From an uncultured Clostridia bacterium (lineage in GTDB: Bacteria > Bacillota > Clostridia > Oscillospirales > Ruminococcaceae), in the NCBI GenBank assembly GCA_945835425.1, contig CAMAJC010000006.1, positions 1-16,873 of the forward strand: DNA of 16,873 nucleotides. The letters run 5' to 3'. Each line of letters starts with the position of its first letter. Position 1 is the stretch's first letter. Shown in pieces: positions 8,696 to 15,158 of the stretch. The notes below the pieces were generated by a model that saw only the letters and a program-made list of their open reading frames with translations, had not been told where the DNA came from and ran no database searches. The position numbers were made by a program, and so were the translations under genes.

Positions 8696-9589
8696 TTAGG
8701 CAAATACATCTGTCTCCTGCCGGACAGACGTCAACACTCTAATTATACCACTATAGTCCCTGGTTTGGCAAATAGTATTTAAACCAAACTGGCGCATAAT
8801 TCCGCCGACTTTTTCTTCCTGCCCCATGCCGATCTCGTAGGCAAACAGCCCGCCGGGATTTAACCGCCCGGTCCACAGCCGGGAAATCTCCCGGTAAAAA
8901 TACAGGCCATCCGCGTCGCCGTAGAGAGCCATGACCGGCTCATAGGAAAGCTCCGGCTCCAGCTCGGCCATATCCTGTGCCGTCAGGTAAGGCGGATTGG
9001 AGAGGATGCAGTCAAAATTACCGGAAACACAGTTTATGTCCAGCGCGTCGCCCAGCACCGTTTTGACCCCGGCAGCGAGCGCTTCGTTGTTGCGCACGAG
9101 GTAGGCGTATGCTTCTTCTGATTTCTCGACGCACCAGACCTCCGCGTCCGGCCGCTCCAACGCGACTGTGATCGCGAGACAGCCGGTGCCGCCGCACAGC
9201 TCCAAAATCCGCGGGTTTTTCTTGTCCCGAATCCCGTCCAGCACCTGCTGGGCGAGAATTTCGGTGTCGGGCCTTGGGATCAGCACCCCTTCGCCGACGA
9301 AAAATTCCCGGCCGTAAAACTCCCATTTGCCCAGAAGGTATTGGAGCGGTTTCCGTTCCAGCCGTCCGGTCAGGAGTCTTCTCAGCTCACTTTTCTGCTG
9401 CTGTGTCGGCGTTACGCTTCTTCCCAGCAAGAGGTCTGTCCGGGTCGCGCCAAAGACCGCCTCCAGCATCTGCGCCGCTTCAAAATCCGGCGCCAGGCAG
9501 ATGTCCTCCAGTGCATGCTGGAGAATATGTTCCATCCCGCTCAGGGAAAAACGCTCCTGCGCGAGCAGGTTCTCAAAGTTTTCCATCAT
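8696..9589 (-). CDS. prmC: Release factor glutamine methyltransferase PrmC
   Basis: SAM-dependent methyltransferase that methylates the GGQ glutamine of peptide release factors. The 297-residue protein has an N-terminal helical release-factor-binding domain (about 1-85), the conserved RPDTE (106-110), a SAM-binding loop reading ELCGGTG (130-136) where most have a DLGTGSG-like sequence, and the catalytic NPPY (198-201). Its ATG overlaps the stop of the DUF1385 gene by four bases; DUF1385-prmC is a known Bacillota pair. prfA, often next to it, is absent here and recA follows instead. The 3' end carries the recA promoter. A second ATG directly after the first leaves a one-codon doubt. Confidence 0.95.
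   Translation of the reverse strand: MMENFENLLAQERFSLSGMEHILQHALEDICLAPDFEAAQMLEAVFGATRTDLLLGRSVTPTQQQKSELRRLLTGRLERKPLQYLLGKWEFYGREFFVGEGVLIPRPDTEILAQQVLDGIRDKKNPRILELCGGTGCLAITVALERPDAEVWCVEKSEEAYAYLVRNNEALAAGVKTVLGDALDINCVSGNFDCILSNPPYLTAQDMAELEPELSYEPVMALYGDADGLYFYREISRLWTGRLNPGGLFAYEIGMGQEEKVGGIMRQFGLNTICQTRDYSGIIRVLTSVRQETDVFA
8706..8731 (-). promoter_or_regulatory. Hairpin or operator-like inverted repeat before recA
   Basis: ACATCTGTC (8706-8714) and GACAGACGT (8723-8731) form a 9-bp stem with one G-U pair and an 8-base loop. It lies between the predicted recA transcription start and the recA start codon, overlapping the end of prmC. It does not match the Bacillus GAAC-N4-GTTC SOS box. 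It could be a leader hairpin, a regulator site, or chance within coding sequence. Confidence 0.35.
8742..8771 (-). promoter_or_regulatory. Predicted sigma-A promoter for recA
   Basis: On the minus strand TTGCCA (8766-8771), an 18-base spacer and TATAAT (8742-8747), the latter preceded by TGG, which makes a TGnTATAAT extended -10. It is within the last codons of prmC and points at recA, 90 or so bases away. The match to consensus (5 of 6 and 6 of 6) is much better than anything else nearby. Confidence 0.75.
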
Positions 9590-10539
9590 TGACCCCAGAC
9601 CGCCTCGTTTACATCTTCCGGCAGCACCGCTTTGATCGACGCGATCGCCGCTTCGATCATGCCGTCGTCCGGCTCCTTGGTGGTCAGGTGCTGGATTTTG
9701 AGTCCCGGCCAGGAGACGATGCGGGTAAAGAGGTTGTCATGTTTGCCCGCCAGCCGAATCAGCTCATAGGCGATCGCCATGACCAGCGGCAGGGTCAGGA
9801 GTTTCAGCGCCACCCGGACAGCCACCGAATCCCAGCTGACGACCGAGAAGAGGATAATGCTGATAAACAGCACCAGGAAGATAAAGCTGGTGCCGCAGCG
9901 GGGATGGTAACGGGTGTGTTTGCGGACGTTTTCGACGGTCAGTTCCTCGCCCGCCTCAAAGCAGGCGATGGTCTTATGCTCCGCGCCGTGGTAGGAGAAC
10001 AGCCGCTTCATGTCCGGCATCAGCGACACCGCCGCCATATAGCCGATGAACAGACCCATTTTGACCAGCCCTTCGATCAGCGACAGCGACCAGTGGGGCA
10101 GAAAACCCCGGAGGGTGCTGACGATCAGGGAGGGAAGATACATAAAAAGGAAGAGCGCCAGGCACAGTCCCAGCACCATCGAGAGATACCCCACGGCCTT
10201 GACCAGCTTGTCGCCGAATTTTTCTTCCAGCCACATATCAAACTTGGACGGGTTTTCGTCCTCGAGCCCTTCGGTGGAGATTTCCGCCGATTTCATCAGG
10301 CATTTGTAGCCGTCGACCATGCTGCTGATAAAATTTGCGATGCCGCGGACAAAGGGGACTTTGTTGTACCATTTCCGCTCGGGGTTGTCCCAGACCTCCT
10401 GGTAGAGGGTGCCGTCGGGCTTGCGGATGGACATGGCCGATTTCTTCGGGCCTTTCATCATGACCCCTTCGATGATGGCCTGGCCGCCGATACTGGTTTT
10501 GAAACCTGCAGGGCAGGTCGGATGTTCGCTGTTTTTCAT
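9586..10539 (-). CDS. yqhQ: DUF1385 membrane protein, YqhQ family
   Basis: A 317-residue integral membrane protein of the DUF1385 family, of unknown biochemical function. The family marks are the N-terminal GGQAIIEGVMM (18-28), YHGAEHKT (183-190) and HPRCGTSF (212-219), all rich in potential metal ligands. Hydrophobic segments lie near 115-140, 155-176, 217-237 and 241-262. The chosen ATG has an AGGA five bases upstream and begins just before the conserved block. A longer reading to 10680 would begin upstream of the predicted transcription start, so it is rejected. Its stop overlaps the prmC ATG. Its own promoter is at 10660-10688 with a structured leader between. Confidence 0.92.
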   Translation of the reverse strand: MKNSEHPTCPAGFKTSIGGQAIIEGVMMKGPKKSAMSIRKPDGTLYQEVWDNPERKWYNKVPFVRGIANFISSMVDGYKCLMKSAEISTEGLEDENPSKFDMWLEEKFGDKLVKAVGYLSMVLGLCLALFLFMYLPSLIVSTLRGFLPHWSLSLIEGLVKMGLFIGYMAAVSLMPDMKRLFSYHGAEHKTIACFEAGEELTVENVRKHTRYHPRCGTSFIFLVLFISIILFSVVSWDSVAVRVALKLLTLPLVMAIAYELIRLAGKHDNLFTRIVSWPGLKIQHLTTKEPDDGMIEAAIASIKAVLPEDVNEAVWGQ

Positions 10540-10577
10540 GTATTTCCTGCTTTCTATTGATGTATGGAGAGTGACAC

Positions 10578-10627
10578 TTTTTGGAAATATGCATGCGCCA
10601 AACGGTTTTGCGGCATCTTTCCAAAAA
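10578..10627 (-). other. Large stem-loop in DUF1385 leader
   Basis: Ten perfect base pairs (TTTTTGGAAA at 10578-10587 with TTTCCAAAAA at 10618-10627) enclose further pairing: ATGC/GCAT, a 2x2 mismatch, CAAA/TTTG and a 4-base loop. It lies in the roughly 110-base leader between the predicted promoter and the DUF1385 start. No U run follows, so it is not an obvious terminator; a regulatory or stabilising RNA structure is possible. I recognise no riboswitch class. Confidence 0.5.
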
Positions 10628-10659
10628 TCTTTTCGACAAATTGTTTTTCCTATTTCTTC

Positions 10660-10688
10660 ATTATATAGGCTGTCCTGCAAAAAATCAA
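10660..10688 (-). promoter_or_regulatory. Predicted sigma-A promoter for DUF1385-prmC
   Basis: On the minus strand TTGATT (10683-10688), a 17-base spacer and a perfect TATAAT (10660-10665) in a locally AT-rich gap. Transcription would begin near 10653, giving a leader of about 110 bases before the DUF1385 ATG. This is one of the two best promoter matches in the window. Confidence 0.8.
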
Positions 10689-10773
10689 TGTATATTTCTG
10701 AACAATCAAAGGGGACTCCCTGATTTATTCAAATTTCTGCTTTCTATGAAGCATATCCACGCGTATTTTTCCG

Positions 10774-12294
10774 TTATTCGATTTCAATAATCTTCTGCCC
10801 GGTGTCGCCCTTGGGAAGCGGCTGTTCGTCCGCATCCGAGCGGATAGGCAGCAGGATTTGGACGCTGGTGCCGACGCCGAGGGTGGAAGTCAGGGAGAGA
10901 CTGCCGCCATGCTGGGAAACAATCTCGTCCGCCACCGCAAGGCCGATGCCGCTGCCGCGCCGGGAATAATTGCCCTTATAAAACCGGGTTTTGACCCGCG
11001 GAAGGTCCTCGGGCGCGATGCCGATGCCGTCGTCCGACACCTGAATCAGAATCGAATCGCCGCGGACCGAAGCCGCAATCCGCACCTCGCCGCCTGCGTC
11101 GGAATATTTGATGGCGTTGTCGATGACGTTGATAAACACCTGCCGCAGCCGCGCCCGGTCGCCGATGGTCACAGGGAGCATCGACGGCTCGTTGTAGCGC
11201 AGGGTGATGTTTTCCTGCCGTGCCTTTTCTTCATAGATCAGCACCGCTTCTTCCAGCTCCGCCAGAATGTCCATCTTCTGCATATCCATTTTAAGCCGTC
11301 CGCTCTGCATCCGGGAAAAGTCGAGCAGTTCCTCGACCATGCCCGACAGCCGCTGGGTCTCGTCGCTGATGACCTTCATGCCTTTCTGCATCAGCTGCAG
11401 CTCCTCCGGGGTGATTTCCCCGTCGGCGCCGGCGTCGATCAGCGTTTCCGCCCAGCCCTTGATGGCGGTCAGCGGCGTGCGCAGCTCATGGGAAACCGAG
11501 CTGATAAAGTCGTTTTTCAGCCGTTCGTTGGTCTCCAGTTCATCCGCCATGGAGTTGACCGTGGCGCACAGCTCGCCCAGCTCGTCGTCGGCCAGACGGG
11601 AAATGCGGGTGCCGAAGTCCCCTCCGGCGATCCTGCGGGCTGCCGCGCCGATCTCGCGTATCGGGCGGACGATGCTCCGGGTGAAGCCCAGGCCCATCAG
11701 GAATACCGCCAGCAAAATGAGCATCGACAGGCCAATAATCAGCATGACCAGAAAAAAGACCGTCCGGTCGACCAGCTCCAGCGACACGACAAACCGGAAG
11801 GCGGAAAAGCTGCTGCTCATGACCGGCACCGTCCGGCAGACCGCCATGACCCGCTGGCCGTTCATTTCTCCTGTCCACCAGCCGGTGCCGTCGGACGAGG
11901 AGAGGGCGTCTTCATAGTCCGGCATCCTGTCGCTGCGGTAGGAGAAGCCGCTGGAGGTCAGCTGGATATTCCCGTCCGCGTCGACCGCCATCAGCTCGAT
12001 CTGATCCTTGTCCGAAAAGGAGGCGATATAACTGCGCATATCGGCGTCAAAGCTGCCGGTGACGCTGCCGTCGGCGTACCGCTCCATCATACTGTACATA
12101 AAATCCGACCGGGACATCAGCACCTGCCGCACGGCTCCGTAATAATAATCCCGGAGCATCAGGCTGGCTGCCGAGACGACTGTGAGCAGGATAATCAGCA
12201 CCACGCCGAAGGAGTTGAGCAGCCATTTCTGCGCAATCCCCTTAAACGGAAAACGGCGGATGCCGCCGCGGCCGCTCTCGTTTTTCCTGCGCAT
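10774..12294 (-). CDS. Membrane sensor histidine kinase
   Basis: A 506-residue HisKA-type kinase, partner of the response regulator just upstream. In order: TM1 near 23-47; an extracytoplasmic sensor domain of about 125 residues with a PAS/Cache-like ELMAVDADGNIQLTSSG segment; TM2 near 180-204; HAMP near 205-257; H-box SSVSHELRTPLTAI with phosphoacceptor His269; N-box NVIDNAIKYSD with Asn393; G1 box DDGIGI near 421-426; G2 box GSGIGLA near 447-453. I chose the ATG that shares its A with the regulator stop (TGATG), implying coupling. An ATG four codons upstream (12306) is possible; neither has a good ribosome binding site. Ligand unknown. Confidence 0.93.
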   Translation of the reverse strand: MRRKNESGRGGIRRFPFKGIAQKWLLNSFGVVLIILLTVVSAASLMLRDYYYGAVRQVLMSRSDFMYSMMERYADGSVTGSFDADMRSYIASFSDKDQIELMAVDADGNIQLTSSGFSYRSDRMPDYEDALSSSDGTGWWTGEMNGQRVMAVCRTVPVMSSSFSAFRFVVSLELVDRTVFFLVMLIIGLSMLILLAVFLMGLGFTRSIVRPIREIGAAARRIAGGDFGTRISRLADDELGELCATVNSMADELETNERLKNDFISSVSHELRTPLTAIKGWAETLIDAGADGEITPEELQLMQKGMKVISDETQRLSGMVEELLDFSRMQSGRLKMDMQKMDILAELEEAVLIYEEKARQENITLRYNEPSMLPVTIGDRARLRQVFINVIDNAIKYSDAGGEVRIAASVRGDSILIQVSDDGIGIAPEDLPRVKTRFYKGNYSRRGSGIGLAVADEIVSQHGGSLSLTSTLGVGTSVQILLPIRSDADEQPLPKGDTGQKIIEIE

Positions 12295-12986
12295 CACGGG
12301 CACCATTTGTAGCCGTAGCCCCAGACCGTCTGGATATAGGTCGGGTTGGAAGGCTCATCCTCGATTTTGACCCGCAGGCGACGGATATTGACGTCGACGA
12401 TTTTGGCGTCGGAATAGACCTGCGCGCCCCAGACTTCGCTGAGGATGGTCGTCCGTTCCATGGCGACGCCGTGGTGGCGCATCAGCAGCTCGATGATCTG
12501 GTACTCGACCTGAGTTAAGTCGATCAGCACGCCGTTTTTATGGAGGGTGCGGCTCTTGGCGTTGAGGACAAAAGGCCCGCTTTCGATGATCACCATCCGG
12601 GGTGCCGACGCCGCCAGCATAACCCGGCGGTAAATCGCGTCCACCCGCGCGACCAGCTCGGACGGCGAGAAAGGCTTGGTCACATAATCGTCCGCGCCCA
12701 TCATCAGGCCGCTTACCTTGTCCATCTCCTGCGTCTTGGCCGTCAGGAAGATGATGCCAAGGGTGTCCGACTGGGCACGGAGCTGCTTGCAGACCTGGAA
12801 GCCGTCGATACCGGGCAGCGTAATGTCCAGAAGCACCACGTCGAAATCCCCGCCTGCTTCGGCAAAAGCCGCCAGAGCCTGTTCCCCGGTGGCGACATCG
12901 GTGACGGTATAACCGCCGCGCTGGAGGTTGATGACCACAAAATCGCGGATGGCCTCTTCATCTTCCACTACCAAAATCCGTTTCAT
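12294..12986 (-). CDS. OmpR/PhoB-family response regulator
   Basis: A 230-residue transcription factor activated by phosphorylation. The receiver domain (1-120) shows acidic pocket Asp9-Glu10, phosphoacceptor Asp54 in VLLDITLPG, LTAK (81-84) with the conserved Thr and Lys104 in TKPFSP. The C-terminal winged helix (about 130-228) has the family pattern LTQVEYQIIELLMRHHG, VDVNIRRLRVKIED and a final YIQTVWGYGYKW. The MKRILVVEDE start has AGAAAGGA twelve bases upstream. An ATG four codons earlier (12998) abuts that site and is unlikely to be used. Paired with the histidine kinase by a TGATG overlap. Its leader holds a duplicated start region and a strong hairpin. Confidence 0.95.
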   Translation of the reverse strand: MKRILVVEDEEAIRDFVVINLQRGGYTVTDVATGEQALAAFAEAGGDFDVVLLDITLPGIDGFQVCKQLRAQSDTLGIIFLTAKTQEMDKVSGLMMGADDYVTKPFSPSELVARVDAIYRRVMLAASAPRMVIIESGPFVLNAKSRTLHKNGVLIDLTQVEYQIIELLMRHHGVAMERTTILSEVWGAQVYSDAKIVDVNIRRLRVKIEDEPSNPTYIQTVWGYGYKWCP

Positions 12987-13092
12987 TTTCTCAACCATTC
13001 CTTTCTTAATCTCCAGGGAGATGTAATGGATGCGTTTTTTCTCCGCCGGCGGCGGAGAAAAAACGTTTCAGATCTTCCCAACCATTCCTTTC
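12979..13092 (-). repeat. Direct repeat of the response-regulator start region
   Basis: Two near-identical segments, 12979-13005 and 13064-13092, both read GAAAGGAATGGTTG, then GAGAA or GGGAA, and end in TGAAACG on the minus strand; they differ by a 2-base indel and about two substitutions. The inner copy is the ribosome binding site and first codons of the regulator. The outer copy would give only a five-residue ORF (MVGKI then TGA). A perfect hairpin sits between them. Confidence 0.7.
13033..13065. other. Perfect 15-bp palindrome with 3-base loop
   Basis: CGTTTTTTCTCCGCC (13033-13047) and its exact complement (13051-13065) enclose GGC. In RNA from either strand the U run is on the 5' arm and the A run on the 3' arm, the opposite of an intrinsic terminator, and no U tract follows. 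It lies about 50 bases before the response regulator start, so it would be a very stable leader hairpin. Confidence 0.75.
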
Positions 13093-13175
13093 CTGGTCAC
13101 CGGAGAAATACAGGTTGGTATAAATTCCCCGGCCGTTCCTTGCCTCACATTTGAAAAATATTCCGTTTATCCGGC

Positions 13176-13197
13176 GGGTCGATGTGGTCATCGACCC
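13176..13197. repeat. Small palindromic repeat, GGGTCGATG type
   Basis: A perfect 9-bp palindrome, GGGTCGATG and CATCGACCC, with a 4-base loop, followed by CTAC. It resembles the GGGTCGATG-CATCGACCCCTAC elements I recall as common between genes in Oscillospiraceae. No coding function. Confidence 0.6.
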
Positions 13198-13259
13198 CTA
13201 CTGTCTGCATTTTACAAAATGTTGTTTTTTCCCTATATATGTTTCTGTTTCCTAAAACG

Positions 13260-13285
13260 GTAGGGTGCGACCCTCGCGGTCGCCC
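13260..13285. repeat. Small palindromic repeat, GCGACC type
   Basis: GTAGGGT followed by GCGACC, a 5-base loop and GGTCGC (stem 13267-13272 with 13278-13283), then CCGCGG. It is an imperfect relative of the GGCGACC palindrome at 4060-4076. It lies just after the lipoprotein gene in transcription order but has no U tract. Confidence 0.55.
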
Positions 13286-13333
13286 GCGGCCTTTCCGGTT
13301 ATGACAGGTTCTATTGACATTCATCAGACAACA

Positions 13334-14698
13334 TTACCCCAAATCGCAAAACTGCTGGCGGATTTCCTCAATCGTCAGGGCGTATTTTGAACCGCTGTCC
13401 GCTGCCCGCGCCAGAAAGACGATCTGTCCGCGGCTGGCGACCAGCTGGTATTCCGACGAAACCTTCCCAGCCCGCCAGTCGGAGGTGCTGACCGCACGGA
13501 GGGTGAACAGCGCCGAATCTGCCGGTGCGCCGCCCTTTTTCCATTCATAAAAGGTCACTTCGTTGCGGCTGCTGTCCCGGTAGGCGGAAACATGGTCCAC
13601 CCAATCCTCCGGGAAGATAAACTGGTAATTGAGCAGGCTGTTAACATAGGCCGCGTACTGCGGGACAAACCGCCTGCCGACCCGGTGGTACCACTGGGTC
13701 AGGTAGAGGATTTCGGCGTCCTCCTCGGTATAGCCGGGGAGCATCGTCTGCCCCGGGATCTCGATAACGCCGTCCCCGTCCGCGTCCATCGATGTGAGCG
13801 AAAGCCGCTGGGGATAATCGGTTATGGTTCCCTCGCTCCAGGTGCGGTTGATCAGCTGTATCTCGCCGCCGCACATCGTGCAGGACAGCACTTCCGTAAT
13901 CATCATATTGCCCCGGTAGCCGTCGAGATAAAGGGTCGAGCCGTCCGATTCAGCCGTTACGCTCAGCTGCTGGTATCGGGTCATCTCCGGGTTTACCTTA
14001 CAGTTTCCCACCAGCAAATACGGGTCGGCACTGTCCCCTGCCGAAAGGTCCCAGCGGAACAGCCCGGCCTGAACTTCCGCCAGACCCTCGCTGTCCTCCT
14101 GGGTATAGATCAGCAGCAGGTCGTCGTTCCCTTCCCCGGTCAGGTCGCCGAGGGCTTTGGCCTGATAAGCTTTGGAGGAAATGCGCTGCATTCCGTCACC
14201 TTGCAGGGAGAAGATGTCCAAAAGGCTGCTGCCGTTTTCGCCTGCATAGGAAAGCCCGACCGCCAGCAGCTGCGCGCCGTCGGCCGAAAGGAGGGTCACA
14301 TCCTCGACGGCGCTGCCCTCCAGCTCGGTCTCGGAGACGACCTGCCAGCTGCCCGTCACAAGGTCGAGCACCGCCATGCTGATGGGTGCTGCGGCGGTGG
14401 AGGAGGTGGTCTGCTGATAAAAAACGACCGCCTCATCGCTGGGGTCGGCGTCCAGATTGCAGAAGATAAAGGCCGACAGGTTCTCGCCCTTCTGGGGATA
14501 GACCAGATGCATCGAGTCACCGGAAAGGTGGGCGCTGAGCGCGTCATAGATATCATTTTGGTCGTCGGTCAGTCTGGGCGGCGTCAGAAGGGTGTCGACG
14601 CTGCCGATGATTCGCGGAACGCTGCACCCGGTCAGGGCGAAGGAAAGCGCTGCCGCTGTGAGGAAACTGCCGATTCGGCGCAGTCTCTGCCTGTTCAT
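13334..14698 (-). CDS. Putative lipoprotein with FG-GAP/VCBS-like repeats
   Basis: A 454-residue exported lipoprotein I do not recognise by name. It begins with a basic n-region, a hydrophobic stretch and a lipobox LTGC with Cys25 as the lipidation site, so it should be anchored on the outer face of the membrane. The body shows recurring Asp-rich turns followed by a beta strand, like calcium-binding FG-GAP/VCBS blades: NLDADPSDEAVV (81-92), DLTGEGNDDLLL (185-196) and SMDADGDGVIEI (303-314). A CTMC pair is at 273-276. A separate C-terminal module begins near 358 (YQFIFPEDW). AGAAAGGA precedes the ATG by eight bases. It lies between a DUF3783 gene and a two-component pair, suggesting but not proving a role in envelope sensing. 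Confidence 0.88.
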   Translation of the reverse strand: MNRQRLRRIGSFLTAAALSFALTGCSVPRIIGSVDTLLTPPRLTDDQNDIYDALSAHLSGDSMHLVYPQKGENLSAFIFCNLDADPSDEAVVFYQQTTSSTAAAPISMAVLDLVTGSWQVVSETELEGSAVEDVTLLSADGAQLLAVGLSYAGENGSSLLDIFSLQGDGMQRISSKAYQAKALGDLTGEGNDDLLLIYTQEDSEGLAEVQAGLFRWDLSAGDSADPYLLVGNCKVNPEMTRYQQLSVTAESDGSTLYLDGYRGNMMITEVLSCTMCGGEIQLINRTWSEGTITDYPQRLSLTSMDADGDGVIEIPGQTMLPGYTEEDAEILYLTQWYHRVGRRFVPQYAAYVNSLLNYQFIFPEDWVDHVSAYRDSSRNEVTFYEWKKGGAPADSALFTLRAVSTSDWRAGKVSSEYQLVASRGQIVFLARAADSGSKYALTIEEIRQQFCDLG

Positions 14699-14726
14699 GT
14701 TGCCGCTCCTTTCTGCCTGGTCTGTT

Positions 14727-15134
14727 TCACTTATTTTTATGCATCAGCGCGTGCTCTTTGGCAAGCTCCGCTGCCAGCGCCGCGAATTGCCAGCTCCGGT
14801 TGGTCGGCGTGACGACCGCTTTGAGGGCGACAGGCGGCTGTCCGTCCGCCGCACACTGGCTGCGCAGCGCCGCGAGGAACTGATCCAGCCCTTTTTTATC
14901 CAGCCCGTCCATCAAAATCACCGGCTCTGCGGGCAGCGCTTCCGTATACGCTTCCCCGGTCATACCGCCGCTGACCAGTGCGCCGACCGTTAAGCCCGCC
15001 GCTTCCGGCCCAAAGGTATGAAATGCAGCGCCGCACCGAGCCGCAGCGGCCGAAACCGTCTGCGAAAGCGCACCCGGCTGCGGCTGATACAGCCAGATAC
15101 CGGGCGTCGCGGCGCCTTGAATCCTTGCTTTCAT
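14727..15134 (-). CDS. DUF3783 domain protein
   Basis: A 135-residue cytoplasmic protein of unknown function. The second half fits the DUF3783 pattern as I know it: a hydrophobic strand PVILMDGLDKKGLDQFLAAL (89-108), then ALKAVVTPTNRSW and a final helix ELAKEHALMHK. The N-terminal half is alanine- and glycine-rich with little that is distinctive. AGGAG lies close before the ATG. It is 24 bases downstream of the GGT-family gene and 28 bases before the lipoprotein, so the three are probably one transcript. No catalytic residues can be assigned. Confidence 0.75.
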   Translation of the reverse strand: MKARIQGAATPGIWLYQPQPGALSQTVSAAAARCGAAFHTFGPEAAGLTVGALVSGGMTGEAYTEALPAEPVILMDGLDKKGLDQFLAALRSQCAADGQPPVALKAVVTPTNRSWQFAALAAELAKEHALMHKNK

Positions 15135-15158
15135 CGGTATTTTCTCCTGTCTTTCATT

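Larger units (their letters stand above)
12999..13333. other. 335-base intergenic region, repeat-rich, no gene
   Basis: This gap between the lipoprotein stop and the response regulator contains no credible coding sequence. It holds, from the lipoprotein side, a GCGACC-type palindrome, an AT-rich stretch with a CATATATAGGG but no matching -35, a GGGTCGATG palindrome, the outer copy of the duplicated start region, and a 15-bp perfect palindrome. A promoter for the two-component pair is expected here but I cannot place one with confidence. Confidence 0.7.

Noticed and set aside
10540..10680. A 47-residue N-terminal extension of the DUF1385 protein.
   Set aside because: Its start lies upstream of the predicted transcription start and the extension crosses a large stem-loop; the internal ATG has a ribosome site and matches the family start.
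10858..12312. A 484-codon open frame on the plus strand opposite the histidine kinase, and similar long plus-strand frames opposite most genes.
   Set aside because: They mirror well-identified minus-strand genes, have His/Arg/Asp/Gly-rich low-complexity composition, lack family motifs and lack ribosome binding sites. They are by-products of GC-rich codon use.
13033..13065. Intrinsic terminator call for the perfect 15-bp palindrome.
   Set aside because: The T run precedes and the A run follows the GC core on both strands, and no U tract comes after the stem.
13006..13191. A 61-codon minus-strand frame in the lipoprotein-regulator gap.
   Set aside because: It runs through the palindromes and both parts of the duplicated segment, has no ribosome binding site and no recognisable pattern.
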